Source: an uncultured Polaribacter sp. (GTDB lineage: Bacteria; Bacteroidota; Bacteroidia; Flavobacteriales; Flavobacteriaceae). Taken from it: DNA of 22,325 nt. Shown piece after piece: positions 15,357 to 21,712 of this stretch. Both the position numbers and the translations under genes were made by a program. The stretch spans positions 1-22,325 of the forward strand of contig CALHCK010000014.1 of assembly GCA_937936695.1 (NCBI GenBank). Direction: 5' to 3'. The notes beneath the pieces were generated by a model, which was not told the DNA's origin, ran no database searches, and saw only the letters and a program-made list of their open reading frames with translations. The first letter of the stretch is position 1, and each line of letters starts with the position of its first letter.

Positions 15357-16181
15357 ATGATGGATAGATTAATGCAATTTTTAAACTTTTCTATACAAGT
15401 TACAGATACTATTCATTTAGAAGTAAAAACAATTATTTTTATTGTTTTTGTAATTTTAATAACAAGCTTTTTATTAAAATTAATAAGAAAAATAGTAAAC
15501 AAAAGATTAAACGAAGAAGACAAAGGTAAGTTTAAAGCAATTTTTTCTTTTTTACAGTATTTTGTATATTTAATAGTACTTATTATTTCTTTAGAATCAT
15601 CAGGAATACAAGTAGGGGTACTGTTAGCAGGTTCTGCCGCTTTATTGGTAGGTATTGGTTTGGGGCTTCAAACACTGTTTCAAGATATTATTTCTGGAAT
15701 TTTTATTTTACTTGATAAAACATTAACAGTTAATGATATTATTGAGGTAGACGGAAAAGTTGGCAAGATTCTTGAAATAAAATTAAGAACAACTAGAGCA
15801 GTTACTATAGATGATAAAGTTTTAATAATACCAAACCATAAATTTTTAACACAGAGTTTATTTAATTGGACTCAAAATGGTGTGCAAACTACCGAAGGGG
15901 TAGATGTAGGAGTTGCTTACGGATCTGACGTAGATTTGGTAAAGCAAATTTTAATAGAAGTAGCAAATAATCATCCTCAGATACTTAAAAACAAACCTCC
16001 AAGAGTACTTTTTACTAATTTTGGAGATAGTGCTTTAGAGTTTAAATTGTTATTTGATATTAGTAACAGCTATACACATACAATTATAAAAAGCGATTTA
16101 CGTTTTGCAATTGATAAAAAATTTAGAGAACACAATATTTCAATACCATTTCCGCAAAGAGATGTTCATATTATTAAATAA
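15357..16181 (+). CDS. MscS-family mechanosensitive ion channel
   Basis: A small-conductance mechanosensitive channel that would open under membrane tension to relieve osmotic pressure. The 274 residues fit the simple MscS layout: TM1 (about 24-43), TM2 (about 60-80) and the pore-lining, glycine/alanine-patterned TM3 (about 88-119, AGSAALLVGIGLGLQTLFQ then DIISGIFILLD). The beta domain follows, with VDGKVGKILEIKLRTTRAVTIDD and the conserved IIPNHKFLTQSLFNWT, and then the C-terminal alpha/beta cap region. It starts immediately at the permease stop (no gap; ATGATG, so initiation could be at either of two adjacent codons) and ends 8 bp before the sigma-54 regulator gene, so all four genes form one operon. 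Confidence 0.94.
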   Translation: MMDRLMQFLNFSIQVTDTIHLEVKTIIFIVFVILITSFLLKLIRKIVNKRLNEEDKGKFKAIFSFLQYFVYLIVLIISLESSGIQVGVLLAGSAALLVGIGLGLQTLFQDIISGIFILLDKTLTVNDIIEVDGKVGKILEIKLRTTRAVTIDDKVLIIPNHKFLTQSLFNWTQNGVQTTEGVDVGVAYGSDVDLVKQILIEVANNHPQILKNKPPRVLFTNFGDSALEFKLLFDISNSYTHTIIKSDLRFAIDKKFREHNISIPFPQRDVHIIK

Positions 16182-16189
16182 GAAAAAGT

Positions 16190-17353
16190 ATGTCAAAAAT
16201 ATTAATTATTGAAGATGAAGCAGCGATAAGAAGAGTGCTTAAAAAAATTATTTCTGAAGAAAATGATGCCTATAATGTAGAAGAAGCAGAAGATGGTTTG
16301 TTAGGGTTAGAAATGATAAAAGACAACGATTATGACTTGGTTTTATGTGATATAAAAATGCCTAAGATGGATGGTGTTGAGGTTTTAGAAAAAGCAAAAA
16401 AGATAAAACCAGAAATACCTATTGTTATGATTTCTGGTCATGGAGATTTAGATACAGCTGTAAACACAATGCGTTTGGGGGCTTTTGATTATATATCTAA
16501 ACCACCAGATTTAAATAGACTTTTAAATACTGTTAGAAATGCTTTAGATAGAAAAGTATTGGTAGTAGAAAATAAACGTTTAAAGAAAAAAGTTAGCAAA
16601 AATTATGAAATGATAGGAGAAAGCGAAGGAATTTCTCATATCAAAGAAATTATAGAAAAAGTTGCAGCTACAGATGCTAGAGTTTTAATTACAGGGCCTA
16701 ATGGTACTGGTAAAGAATTAGTAGCACATTGGTTGCATGAAAAATCAGACAGAGTTAAAGCTCCAATGATAGAGGTAAACTGTGCTGCAATACCATCTGA
16801 ATTAATTGAAAGTGAGCTTTTTGGTCATGTAAAAGGTTCTTTTACAGGGGCTAATAAAGACAGAGCAGGTAAGTTTGAAGCGGCAAATGGAGGAACTATT
16901 TTTTTAGATGAGATAGGAGATATGAGTTTGTCTGCCCAAGCAAAAGTATTAAGAGCTTTACAAGAAAATAGAATTTCTAGAGTAGGTTCTGATAAAGATA
17001 TTAAAGTAAATGTTAGGGTAGTTGCGGCAACAAATAAAAATCTGAAAGAAGAAATTGCTCAGGGACGTTTTAGAGAAGATTTATACCACAGATTAGCTGT
17101 AATTTTAATAAAAGTTCCTGCTTTAAATGATAGGAGAGAAGATATACCGTTGTTAGTAGATTTTTTCACAAAAAAGATTTCTGAAGAACAAGGAACTCCA
17201 AAAAAAATATTTTCTAGTGAAGCAATTGAATTATTAAAAAAATATGATTGGACAGGAAATATAAGAGAATTACGTAATGTTGTAGAGCGTTTAATTATTT
17301 TAGGAGAAAAAGAAGTTTCTGCAAATGATATAAAACTATTTGCAAGTAAATAA
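16190..17353 (+). CDS. Sigma-54-type response regulator (REC-AAA+) without a Fis DNA-binding domain
   Basis: An NtrC-class protein. The receiver domain (about 1-120) has the phospho-acceptor Asp54 in DLVLCDIKMPKMDG, Ser82 and Lys104 in the switch positions. A linker helix (about 120-138) leads to the AAA+ domain (about 140-372), with Walker A GPNGTGKE (169-176), sigma-54 contact loop GSFTGA (216-221, a variant of GAFTGA), Walker B GGTIFLDEIGD (234-244), and the arginine-finger region REDLYHRL. The protein ends at residue 387 in VSANDIKLFASK, just after the AAA+ lid, so the about 50-residue Fis-type helix-turn-helix of NtrC/AtoC is absent. I recall similar-length homologues in other Flavobacteria. 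No sensor kinase gene is adjacent. It lies last in the natAB-mscS operon. Confidence 0.94.
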   Translation: MSKILIIEDEAAIRRVLKKIISEENDAYNVEEAEDGLLGLEMIKDNDYDLVLCDIKMPKMDGVEVLEKAKKIKPEIPIVMISGHGDLDTAVNTMRLGAFDYISKPPDLNRLLNTVRNALDRKVLVVENKRLKKKVSKNYEMIGESEGISHIKEIIEKVAATDARVLITGPNGTGKELVAHWLHEKSDRVKAPMIEVNCAAIPSELIESELFGHVKGSFTGANKDRAGKFEAANGGTIFLDEIGDMSLSAQAKVLRALQENRISRVGSDKDIKVNVRVVAATNKNLKEEIAQGRFREDLYHRLAVILIKVPALNDRREDIPLLVDFFTKKISEEQGTPKKIFSSEAIELLKKYDWTGNIRELRNVVERLIILGEKEVSANDIKLFASK

Positions 17354-17378
17354 AAACATTAATTTGTTGTTATACAAT

Positions 17379-17413
17379 AAAAAAAGGCTGCTCATTAAAA
17401 GCAGCTTTTTTTT
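17379..17413. terminator. Bidirectional terminator between the sigma-54 regulator and katG
   Basis: A stem with core GCTGCT (17387-17392) / AGCAGC (17400-17405) and a 7-nt loop is extended by a G-U pair and an A/T stack. Eight T follow on the plus strand and a run of A precedes it, giving U-runs in both directions. It lies between the convergent stops at 17353 and 17433. Confidence 0.92.
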
Positions 17414-17432
17414 ATTTCTATTACTACAAAAA

Positions 17433-19628
17433 TTAGATATCAAAACGATCTAAATCCATTACCTTACTCCATGCAGCAACAAAGTCGTTAACAAAACGTT
17501 CTTCACCATCATTAGCTCCGTACACTTCGCAAACGGCTCTTAGCTCTGTATTAGAACCAAAAATTAAATCGGTACGAGTACCTGAAAATTTCATTGCATT
17601 GGTTCTTCTATCTCGTCCAATAAATTCTTTTTCTTCAGAGTTTGTTGCTTTCCATGTTAAAGAGAAATCAAGAACATTAGTGAAAAAATCATTGGTAAGA
17701 CTTTCTTTTTTATCAGTAAAAACACCATGTTTAGCACCATTATAATTAGTATCTAACACACGTAAACCACCAACTAAAGCCGTCATTTCTGGTATAGATA
17801 AAGTTAAAAGATTTGCTTTGTCTATCAACAAAGTTTCAGAAGGTATTGCTACTTTAGAACTAGCGTAGTTTCTAAAACCATCTGCAACAGGTTCTAAATA
17901 AGCAAAAGAAGATACATCTGTTTGTTCTTGGCTAGCATCACCTCTTCCTTGTGTAAAAGGAACGCTAATAGAATATCCAGCATTTTTTGCAGCTTTTTCT
18001 ACAGCAGTAGATCCTGCTAAAACAATTAAATCTGCCATAGACACTGTACCAGAAAATTCTGTTTGAATTTTTTCTAGAACATTAAGTACTTTATGTAATT
18101 CTTCAGGATTATTAACCTCCCAATTTCTTTGAGGTTCTAAACGGATACGAGCTCCATTTGCGCCACCTCTTTTGTCTGAACCTCTAAAAGTAGATGCAGA
18201 AGCCCATGCTGTTTTCACTAATTCTGCAATTGTTAATTCGGTATCTAAAATCATTTCTTTTAAAGTGTTGATGTCATCATCACTTAAAACATAATTTACT
18301 GTAGGTATTGGGTCTTGCCATAAAAGTTCTTCTTTAGGTATTTCTGGACCTAAATATCTATTAATAGGCCCCATATCTCTATGCGTTAATTTGTACCAAG
18401 CACGAGCAAATGCTTCTTCAAAAGCTTTATGATCTTTATGGAAACGTTTAGAGATTTCTAAATATTTAGGGTCTGCTTTCAGAGCAATATCTGCTGTAGA
18501 CATCATTAAGGCTTGTGTGCCGTTACTATCTCCAGCTTTAGGAGCTGTTCTAGCATTTGAAGCAGCGGTAGGTGTCCATTGATGAGCACCTGCAGGACTT
18601 GTAGTTAATTCCCAATCATAATTTAATAAAACATCAAAATATTCATTATCCCATTTTGTTGGGTTAGGTGTCCAAGCTCCTTCTAAACCACTTGTAATAG
18701 TATCATCTAGTACACCTGTTTTGTAGGTGTTTTTCCACCCCGTACTCATTTCTTCTATAGGCGCGCCATGTGGCTCTTTCCCTACAAACTTATTAGGGTC
18801 TGCAGCTCCGTGTGCTTTACCAAATGTATGTCCACCAGCTACTAAAGCAACTGTTTCTTCATCATCCATAGCCATTCTACCAAATGTAACTCTAATATCA
18901 TGAGCAGATTTTAAAGGATTTGGCTCTCCGTTAGGGCCTTCTGGGTTTACGTATATTAATCCCATATGAACTGCTCCTAATTGTCCTTCTAACTCTCCAT
19001 CAACAGTATCATAACGTTTATCATTATCTAACCAACCAGTTTCAGAACCCCAATAAATATCTTGCTCAGGCTCCCAAACATCTTCTCTACCACCAGCAAA
19101 ACCAAATGTAGGAAACCCCATAGATTCTAAAGCGCAATTTCCTGCAAGAATCATTAAATCTGCCCAAGAAATTTTATTTCCGTATTTCTTTTTTATAGGC
19201 CATAATAATAAACGAGCCTTATCTAAATTTCCATTATCTGGCCAGCTATTAAGAGGTGCAAAACGTTGTGTTCCACTACTTGCGCCACCACGGCCATCTC
19301 CAACTCTATAAGTACCAGCACTGTGCCACGCCATACGAATCATAAACGGACCATAATGACCATAATCTGCAGGCCACCAGTCTTGAGAGTCTGTCATTAA
19401 ATTAGTAACATCCTTTTTTAATGCAGCATAATCTATACTATTAAAAGCTTTCGCGTAATCAAAATCTTTACCCATTGGGTTAGATTTTGTAGCGTTTTGT
19501 CTTAAAATATTTAATTTTAATTCGTTGGGCCACCAATCTCTATTTGCGGTTCCTGCTCCTGCTGCTTGTTTTTGTGTTCCGTTAAAAAAAGGACATTTAG
19601 AAATGTCATCACTATTTTTATGATTCAT
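17433..19628 (-). CDS. katG: Catalase-peroxidase
   Basis: This haem enzyme breaks down hydrogen peroxide by both catalase and peroxidase reactions. Its 731 residues contain the two tandem peroxidase-like domains. In the N-terminal active domain the distal Arg98, Trp101 and His102 lie in MIRMAWHSAGTYR. The Trp101-Tyr226-Met252 set (Tyr in GLIYVNPEGPNG, Met in FGRMAMDDEET) corresponds to the crosslinked adduct of M. tuberculosis KatG (W107-Y229-M255), and the proximal haem ligand is His267 in GGHTFGKAHG. The N-terminal CPFFNGT leader is usual in this family. It has no signal peptide, so it is cytoplasmic. It is divergent from the peroxiredoxin gene across a 237-bp promoter region, which suggests joint control by peroxide. 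No oxyR or perR is in the window. Confidence 0.98.
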   Translation of the reverse strand: MNHKNSDDISKCPFFNGTQKQAAGAGTANRDWWPNELKLNILRQNATKSNPMGKDFDYAKAFNSIDYAALKKDVTNLMTDSQDWWPADYGHYGPFMIRMAWHSAGTYRVGDGRGGASSGTQRFAPLNSWPDNGNLDKARLLLWPIKKKYGNKISWADLMILAGNCALESMGFPTFGFAGGREDVWEPEQDIYWGSETGWLDNDKRYDTVDGELEGQLGAVHMGLIYVNPEGPNGEPNPLKSAHDIRVTFGRMAMDDEETVALVAGGHTFGKAHGAADPNKFVGKEPHGAPIEEMSTGWKNTYKTGVLDDTITSGLEGAWTPNPTKWDNEYFDVLLNYDWELTTSPAGAHQWTPTAASNARTAPKAGDSNGTQALMMSTADIALKADPKYLEISKRFHKDHKAFEEAFARAWYKLTHRDMGPINRYLGPEIPKEELLWQDPIPTVNYVLSDDDINTLKEMILDTELTIAELVKTAWASASTFRGSDKRGGANGARIRLEPQRNWEVNNPEELHKVLNVLEKIQTEFSGTVSMADLIVLAGSTAVEKAAKNAGYSISVPFTQGRGDASQEQTDVSSFAYLEPVADGFRNYASSKVAIPSETLLIDKANLLTLSIPEMTALVGGLRVLDTNYNGAKHGVFTDKKESLTNDFFTNVLDFSLTWKATNSEEKEFIGRDRRTNAMKFSGTRTDLIFGSNTELRAVCEVYGANDGEERFVNDFVAAWSKVMDLDRFDI

Positions 19629-19657
19629 GTTTTAGTGGGTTTTAGTTGTTATGATTT

Positions 19658-19665
19658 CAAAATTA
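19658..19665 (-). promoter_or_regulatory. -7 promoter box (TAATTTTG) of katG
   Basis: Read on the minus strand, the sequence matches TAnnTTTG exactly, 29 bp upstream of the katG ATG. No clear -33 TTTG is seen upstream, which would fit a promoter that needs an activator. Confidence 0.5.
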
Positions 19666-19815
19666 CAATATTTTTTTAAATAGTTTTTATCTATTGTTTC
19701 TATTAATGTATAATTTTTAATGATTGATAAAACTTGTAATTTTCTGGATAATTAAATCTTATTACTCCATAAATAAATATTTTTATTTGTGCTTTTTAAC
19801 TCTTTAGCTAAGAGA

Positions 19816-19823
19816 TATCTTTG
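19816..19823 (+). promoter_or_regulatory. -7 promoter box (TATCTTTG) of the peroxiredoxin operon
   Basis: An exact TAnnTTTG match 42 bp before the peroxiredoxin ATG. The nearest TTTG upstream (19786-19789) is 26 bp away, more than the usual 19-21. A small dyad, CTCTT (19800-19804) and AAGAG (19810-19814), sits directly upstream of the box and could be part of an operator, though it is short. Confidence 0.55.
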
Positions 19824-19865
19824 CAACCAATAACATAGAATATTAATCAAAAAAAAATAAACAAA

Positions 19866-20507
19866 ATGGCAACAGCAGTTGGTAAAAAATTTCCAGATTT
19901 AAACGTAGACGCAATGAATGAAATGGGCGATACTTTTAAATTAAATGTATTAGAAGAGGCAGTTAATAACAAGAAAAAAGTATTATTATTCTGGTACCCA
20001 AAAGATTTTACATTTGTTTGTCCTACAGAATTACACGCTTTTCAAGAGGCTTTAGCAGAATTTGAAAAAAGAAACACAATTGTAATAGGTGCTTCTTGTG
20101 ATACACCAGAGGTGCACTTTGCATGGTTAAGTCAGTCTAAAGATAATGGAGGTATAGAAGGTGTTACTTACCCATTATTAGCAGATAGTAACAGAAACTT
20201 ATCTTCTATTTTAGGTATTTTAGATATTTCTAATGAAACTTTTGATGAAGCTACACAAACTGTACAAGTAGAAGGAGATAACGTAACTTACAGAGCTACT
20301 TATTTAATTGATGAAGAAGGAACTGTTTTTCATGAAGGAATTAACCACATGCCAGTAGGAAGAAATGTAAATGAATTTTTACGTTTAATAGATGCTTATT
20401 CTCATGTACAATCTCATGGAGAGGTTTGTCCTGCAAACTGGGAAGAAGGTAAACAAGCTATGGCACCTAATGCTAAAGGAACAGCAGCATATTTAGCTGC
20501 TAACTAA
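19866..20507 (+). CDS. Typical 2-Cys peroxiredoxin (AhpC/Prx1 type)
   Basis: This thiol peroxidase reduces hydrogen peroxide and organic hydroperoxides. The 213 residues have the peroxidatic Cys52 in FWYPKDFTFVCPTE, the conserved Arg in RNTIVIGASCDTPEVHFAW/TYRATYLID, and the resolving Cys188 in HGEVCPANWEEG near the C-terminus, so it is a typical two-cysteine dimeric enzyme. The C-terminal tail (about 195-213) is present, as in peroxide-sensitive Prx1-type enzymes. It leads a unit with a thioredoxin-like protein and a small helical protein. No AhpF is present, so the downstream thioredoxin-like protein may be its reductant (inference from context). It is divergent from katG and preceded by a good -7 box. 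Confidence 0.96.
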   Translation: MATAVGKKFPDLNVDAMNEMGDTFKLNVLEEAVNNKKKVLLFWYPKDFTFVCPTELHAFQEALAEFEKRNTIVIGASCDTPEVHFAWLSQSKDNGGIEGVTYPLLADSNRNLSSILGILDISNETFDEATQTVQVEGDNVTYRATYLIDEEGTVFHEGINHMPVGRNVNEFLRLIDAYSHVQSHGEVCPANWEEGKQAMAPNAKGTAAYLAAN

Positions 20508-20516
20508 AATTAATTA

Positions 20517-20559
20517 TTAATGATGAATTGCAAGTGCTGTATTTGCAATTCATCATTAA
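20517..20559 (+). promoter_or_regulatory. Perfect 17-bp hairpin between peroxiredoxin and thioredoxin genes
   Basis: The arm TTAATGATGAATTGCAA (20517-20533) and its exact inverse (20543-20559) are separated by a 9-nt loop (GTGCTGTAT). The hairpin begins 10 bp after the peroxiredoxin stop and ends 13 bp before the thioredoxin ATG. It is followed by A, not T, on the coding strand, so it is not a standard rho-independent terminator. More likely roles are protection of the upstream mRNA 3' end, a processing site, or modulation of read-through and of translation of the thioredoxin gene. Confidence 0.7.
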
Positions 20560-20572
20560 AAAAACAATTATT

Positions 20573-20881
20573 ATGGTACAAGAATTAAGTCAAGATAATT
20601 TAGAGGCTATTGTTTCTGAAAATAAAAAAGTAGTTGTACAATTTTCTGCAGGATGGTGTGGTAATTGTAGAATAATGAAACCTAAATTTAAAAAGTTATC
20701 TACAGAAAATGAAGAGATGACTTTTGTTATTGCTGATGCAGAAAAATTTCCTGAAAGTAGAAAATTAGCAGACGTAAGTAATTTACCAACTTTTGCAACT
20801 TTTATAGATGGTAAGTTTGCAAGCCAAACTCAAACAAATAAGTTTGATGTTTTAAAAGATTTAGTAAACGAAGTAAAATAG
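20573..20881 (+). CDS. Thioredoxin-family protein (WCGNC)
   Basis: A 102-residue thioredoxin-fold protein with redox motif W-C29-G-N-C32 in FSAGWCGNCRIMKP and a cis-proline segment NLPTFATFIDG. Asn replaces the Pro of the usual WCGPC, which would alter the redox potential. There is no signal peptide, so it acts in the cytoplasm. I chose the ATG at 20573; the frame is open upstream to a TTG at 20528, but those 15 codons run through the hairpin and do not resemble a thioredoxin N-terminus. It follows the peroxiredoxin gene by 65 bp and precedes the small helical protein by 7 bp, so it is probably dedicated to peroxiredoxin turnover (inference). Confidence 0.92.
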   Translation: MVQELSQDNLEAIVSENKKVVVQFSAGWCGNCRIMKPKFKKLSTENEEMTFVIADAEKFPESRKLADVSNLPTFATFIDGKFASQTQTNKFDVLKDLVNEVK

Positions 20882-20888
20882 TATAATT

Positions 20889-21146
20889 ATGAAACTACCA
20901 GTAATAAAACACTTAACTAATTTTATTCAAGAAAATGATCAGGATTATGTTTTAGAAACTATTGATACTCTTGAAGCTTTAACAGAAGTTTCGTCTTTAA
21001 AAGATGAAGAATTAGATGTTATAGGTGAATTAATTTCTAATTTATACGGAGCGGTTGAAGTAGACAAAATGATTAAAGATGGTACACCGCAAAAAGAAGC
21101 TTTAAATACGTTTATGAAACGAGTATTAGGAGCTATAGATGCATAA
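20889..21146 (+). CDS. Small helical protein, probably DUF6952 family
   Basis: An 85-residue acidic protein predicted to be nearly all helix, starting MKLPVIKHLTNFI, with LETIDTLEALTEV, LKDEELDVIGELISNLYGAVEV and ending KEALNTFMKRVLGAIDA. It has no cysteine, no membrane helix and no catalytic motif. I recall near-identical small proteins directly after a thioredoxin and peroxiredoxin in other Flavobacteriaceae, named DUF6952, with unknown function; this family name is from memory and not certain. The 7-bp gap after the thioredoxin gene and the terminator after its own stop show that it is the last gene of the peroxide-defence unit. A structural or partner role for the peroxiredoxin/thioredoxin pair is a reasonable inference. 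Confidence 0.82.
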   Translation: MKLPVIKHLTNFIQENDQDYVLETIDTLEALTEVSSLKDEELDVIGELISNLYGAVEVDKMIKDGTPQKEALNTFMKRVLGAIDA

Positions 21147-21163
21147 AAATCATAAAAAAATAC

Positions 21164-21208
21164 AAAAAAATCCCAAGTACTAAATTCATAGAAACTTGGG
21201 ATTTTTTT
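21164..21208. terminator. Bidirectional terminator after the peroxiredoxin operon
   Basis: A perfect 15-bp inverted repeat (arms 21164-21178 and 21194-21208, loop 15 nt) has core TCCCAAGT/ACTTGGGA with A and T tracts outside. It gives U-runs in both directions between the convergent stops at 21146 and 21212. Confidence 0.92.
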
Positions 21209-21211
21209 GTT

Positions 21212-21712
21212 TTAATGATGTGTTAATTCTGCTATGATTTTGGCGTGTTTAGGGAATTCTTTAGACAATTCTTTACAGCTTGGTAAAACAAAATCTTTAA
21301 AATCGAAACCAGGAGATACGGTACACCCAACAAAAGCAAACGAATTTTTTGTAAGTATTTCTGCAGCAAAATAATAGTGCGCAGGTACTGTAAATTGTGG
21401 TATCTCGTTTTGATTAAAATTGTTGCCTATTAAAACAAAACTATAATCACCATCAGGAGAAATCATATGTAATTTTAATGTAGTGCCTGTGTAAAAATGC
21501 CAAATTTCGTCTTGATTTATTTTATGAAAGGCAGAGAATTTATTAGCGGTTAATAAAAAGTAAATACTTGTACAATAGTTTCTATTACCGTTAAAATAAG
21601 AAGCTAAGTTTTCTGATTGAATGGTACCTTTACTTCTGTATATTTCTTTAAAATAACCACCTTCTGGATGAGGTGCTAAATTAAAATGATTGATTATTTC
21701 TTTTGCATCCAT
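21212..21712 (-). CDS. DUF985 (cupin_5) family protein
   Basis: A 166-residue single-domain cupin of the DUF985/YML079w type. Visible family motifs are LAPHPEGGYFKEIYRS (12-27), SIYFLLTANKFSAFHKINQDEIWHFYTGTTLKLHMI, VPAHYYFAAEIL and FVGCTVSPGFDFKDFVL near the end. The two cupin motifs form a beta-barrel with a small-molecule pocket; the biochemical activity of this family is not established, and a sugar- or nucleotide-like ligand is only a guess. Its start codon lies inside the last codons of the SGNH-like gene (19-bp overlap in another frame), so it is co-transcribed with and translationally coupled to that gene. Confidence 0.92.
   Translation of the reverse strand: MDAKEIINHFNLAPHPEGGYFKEIYRSKGTIQSENLASYFNGNRNYCTSIYFLLTANKFSAFHKINQDEIWHFYTGTTLKLHMISPDGDYSFVLIGNNFNQNEIPQFTVPAHYYFAAEILTKNSFAFVGCTVSPGFDFKDFVLPSCKELSKEFPKHAKIIAELTHH

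Noticed and set aside
19800..19814. CTCTT/AAGAG dyad before the peroxiredoxin -7 box as a defined regulator site
   Set aside because: Arms are only 5 bp and no second copy is seen near katG, so it is mentioned only as a possibility with the promoter.
20528..20572. TTG start extending the thioredoxin-like protein by 15 residues
   Set aside because: The extension runs through the intercistronic hairpin, uses a rare start codon and adds residues that do not fit the thioredoxin N-terminus; the ATG at 20573 gives a normal domain.
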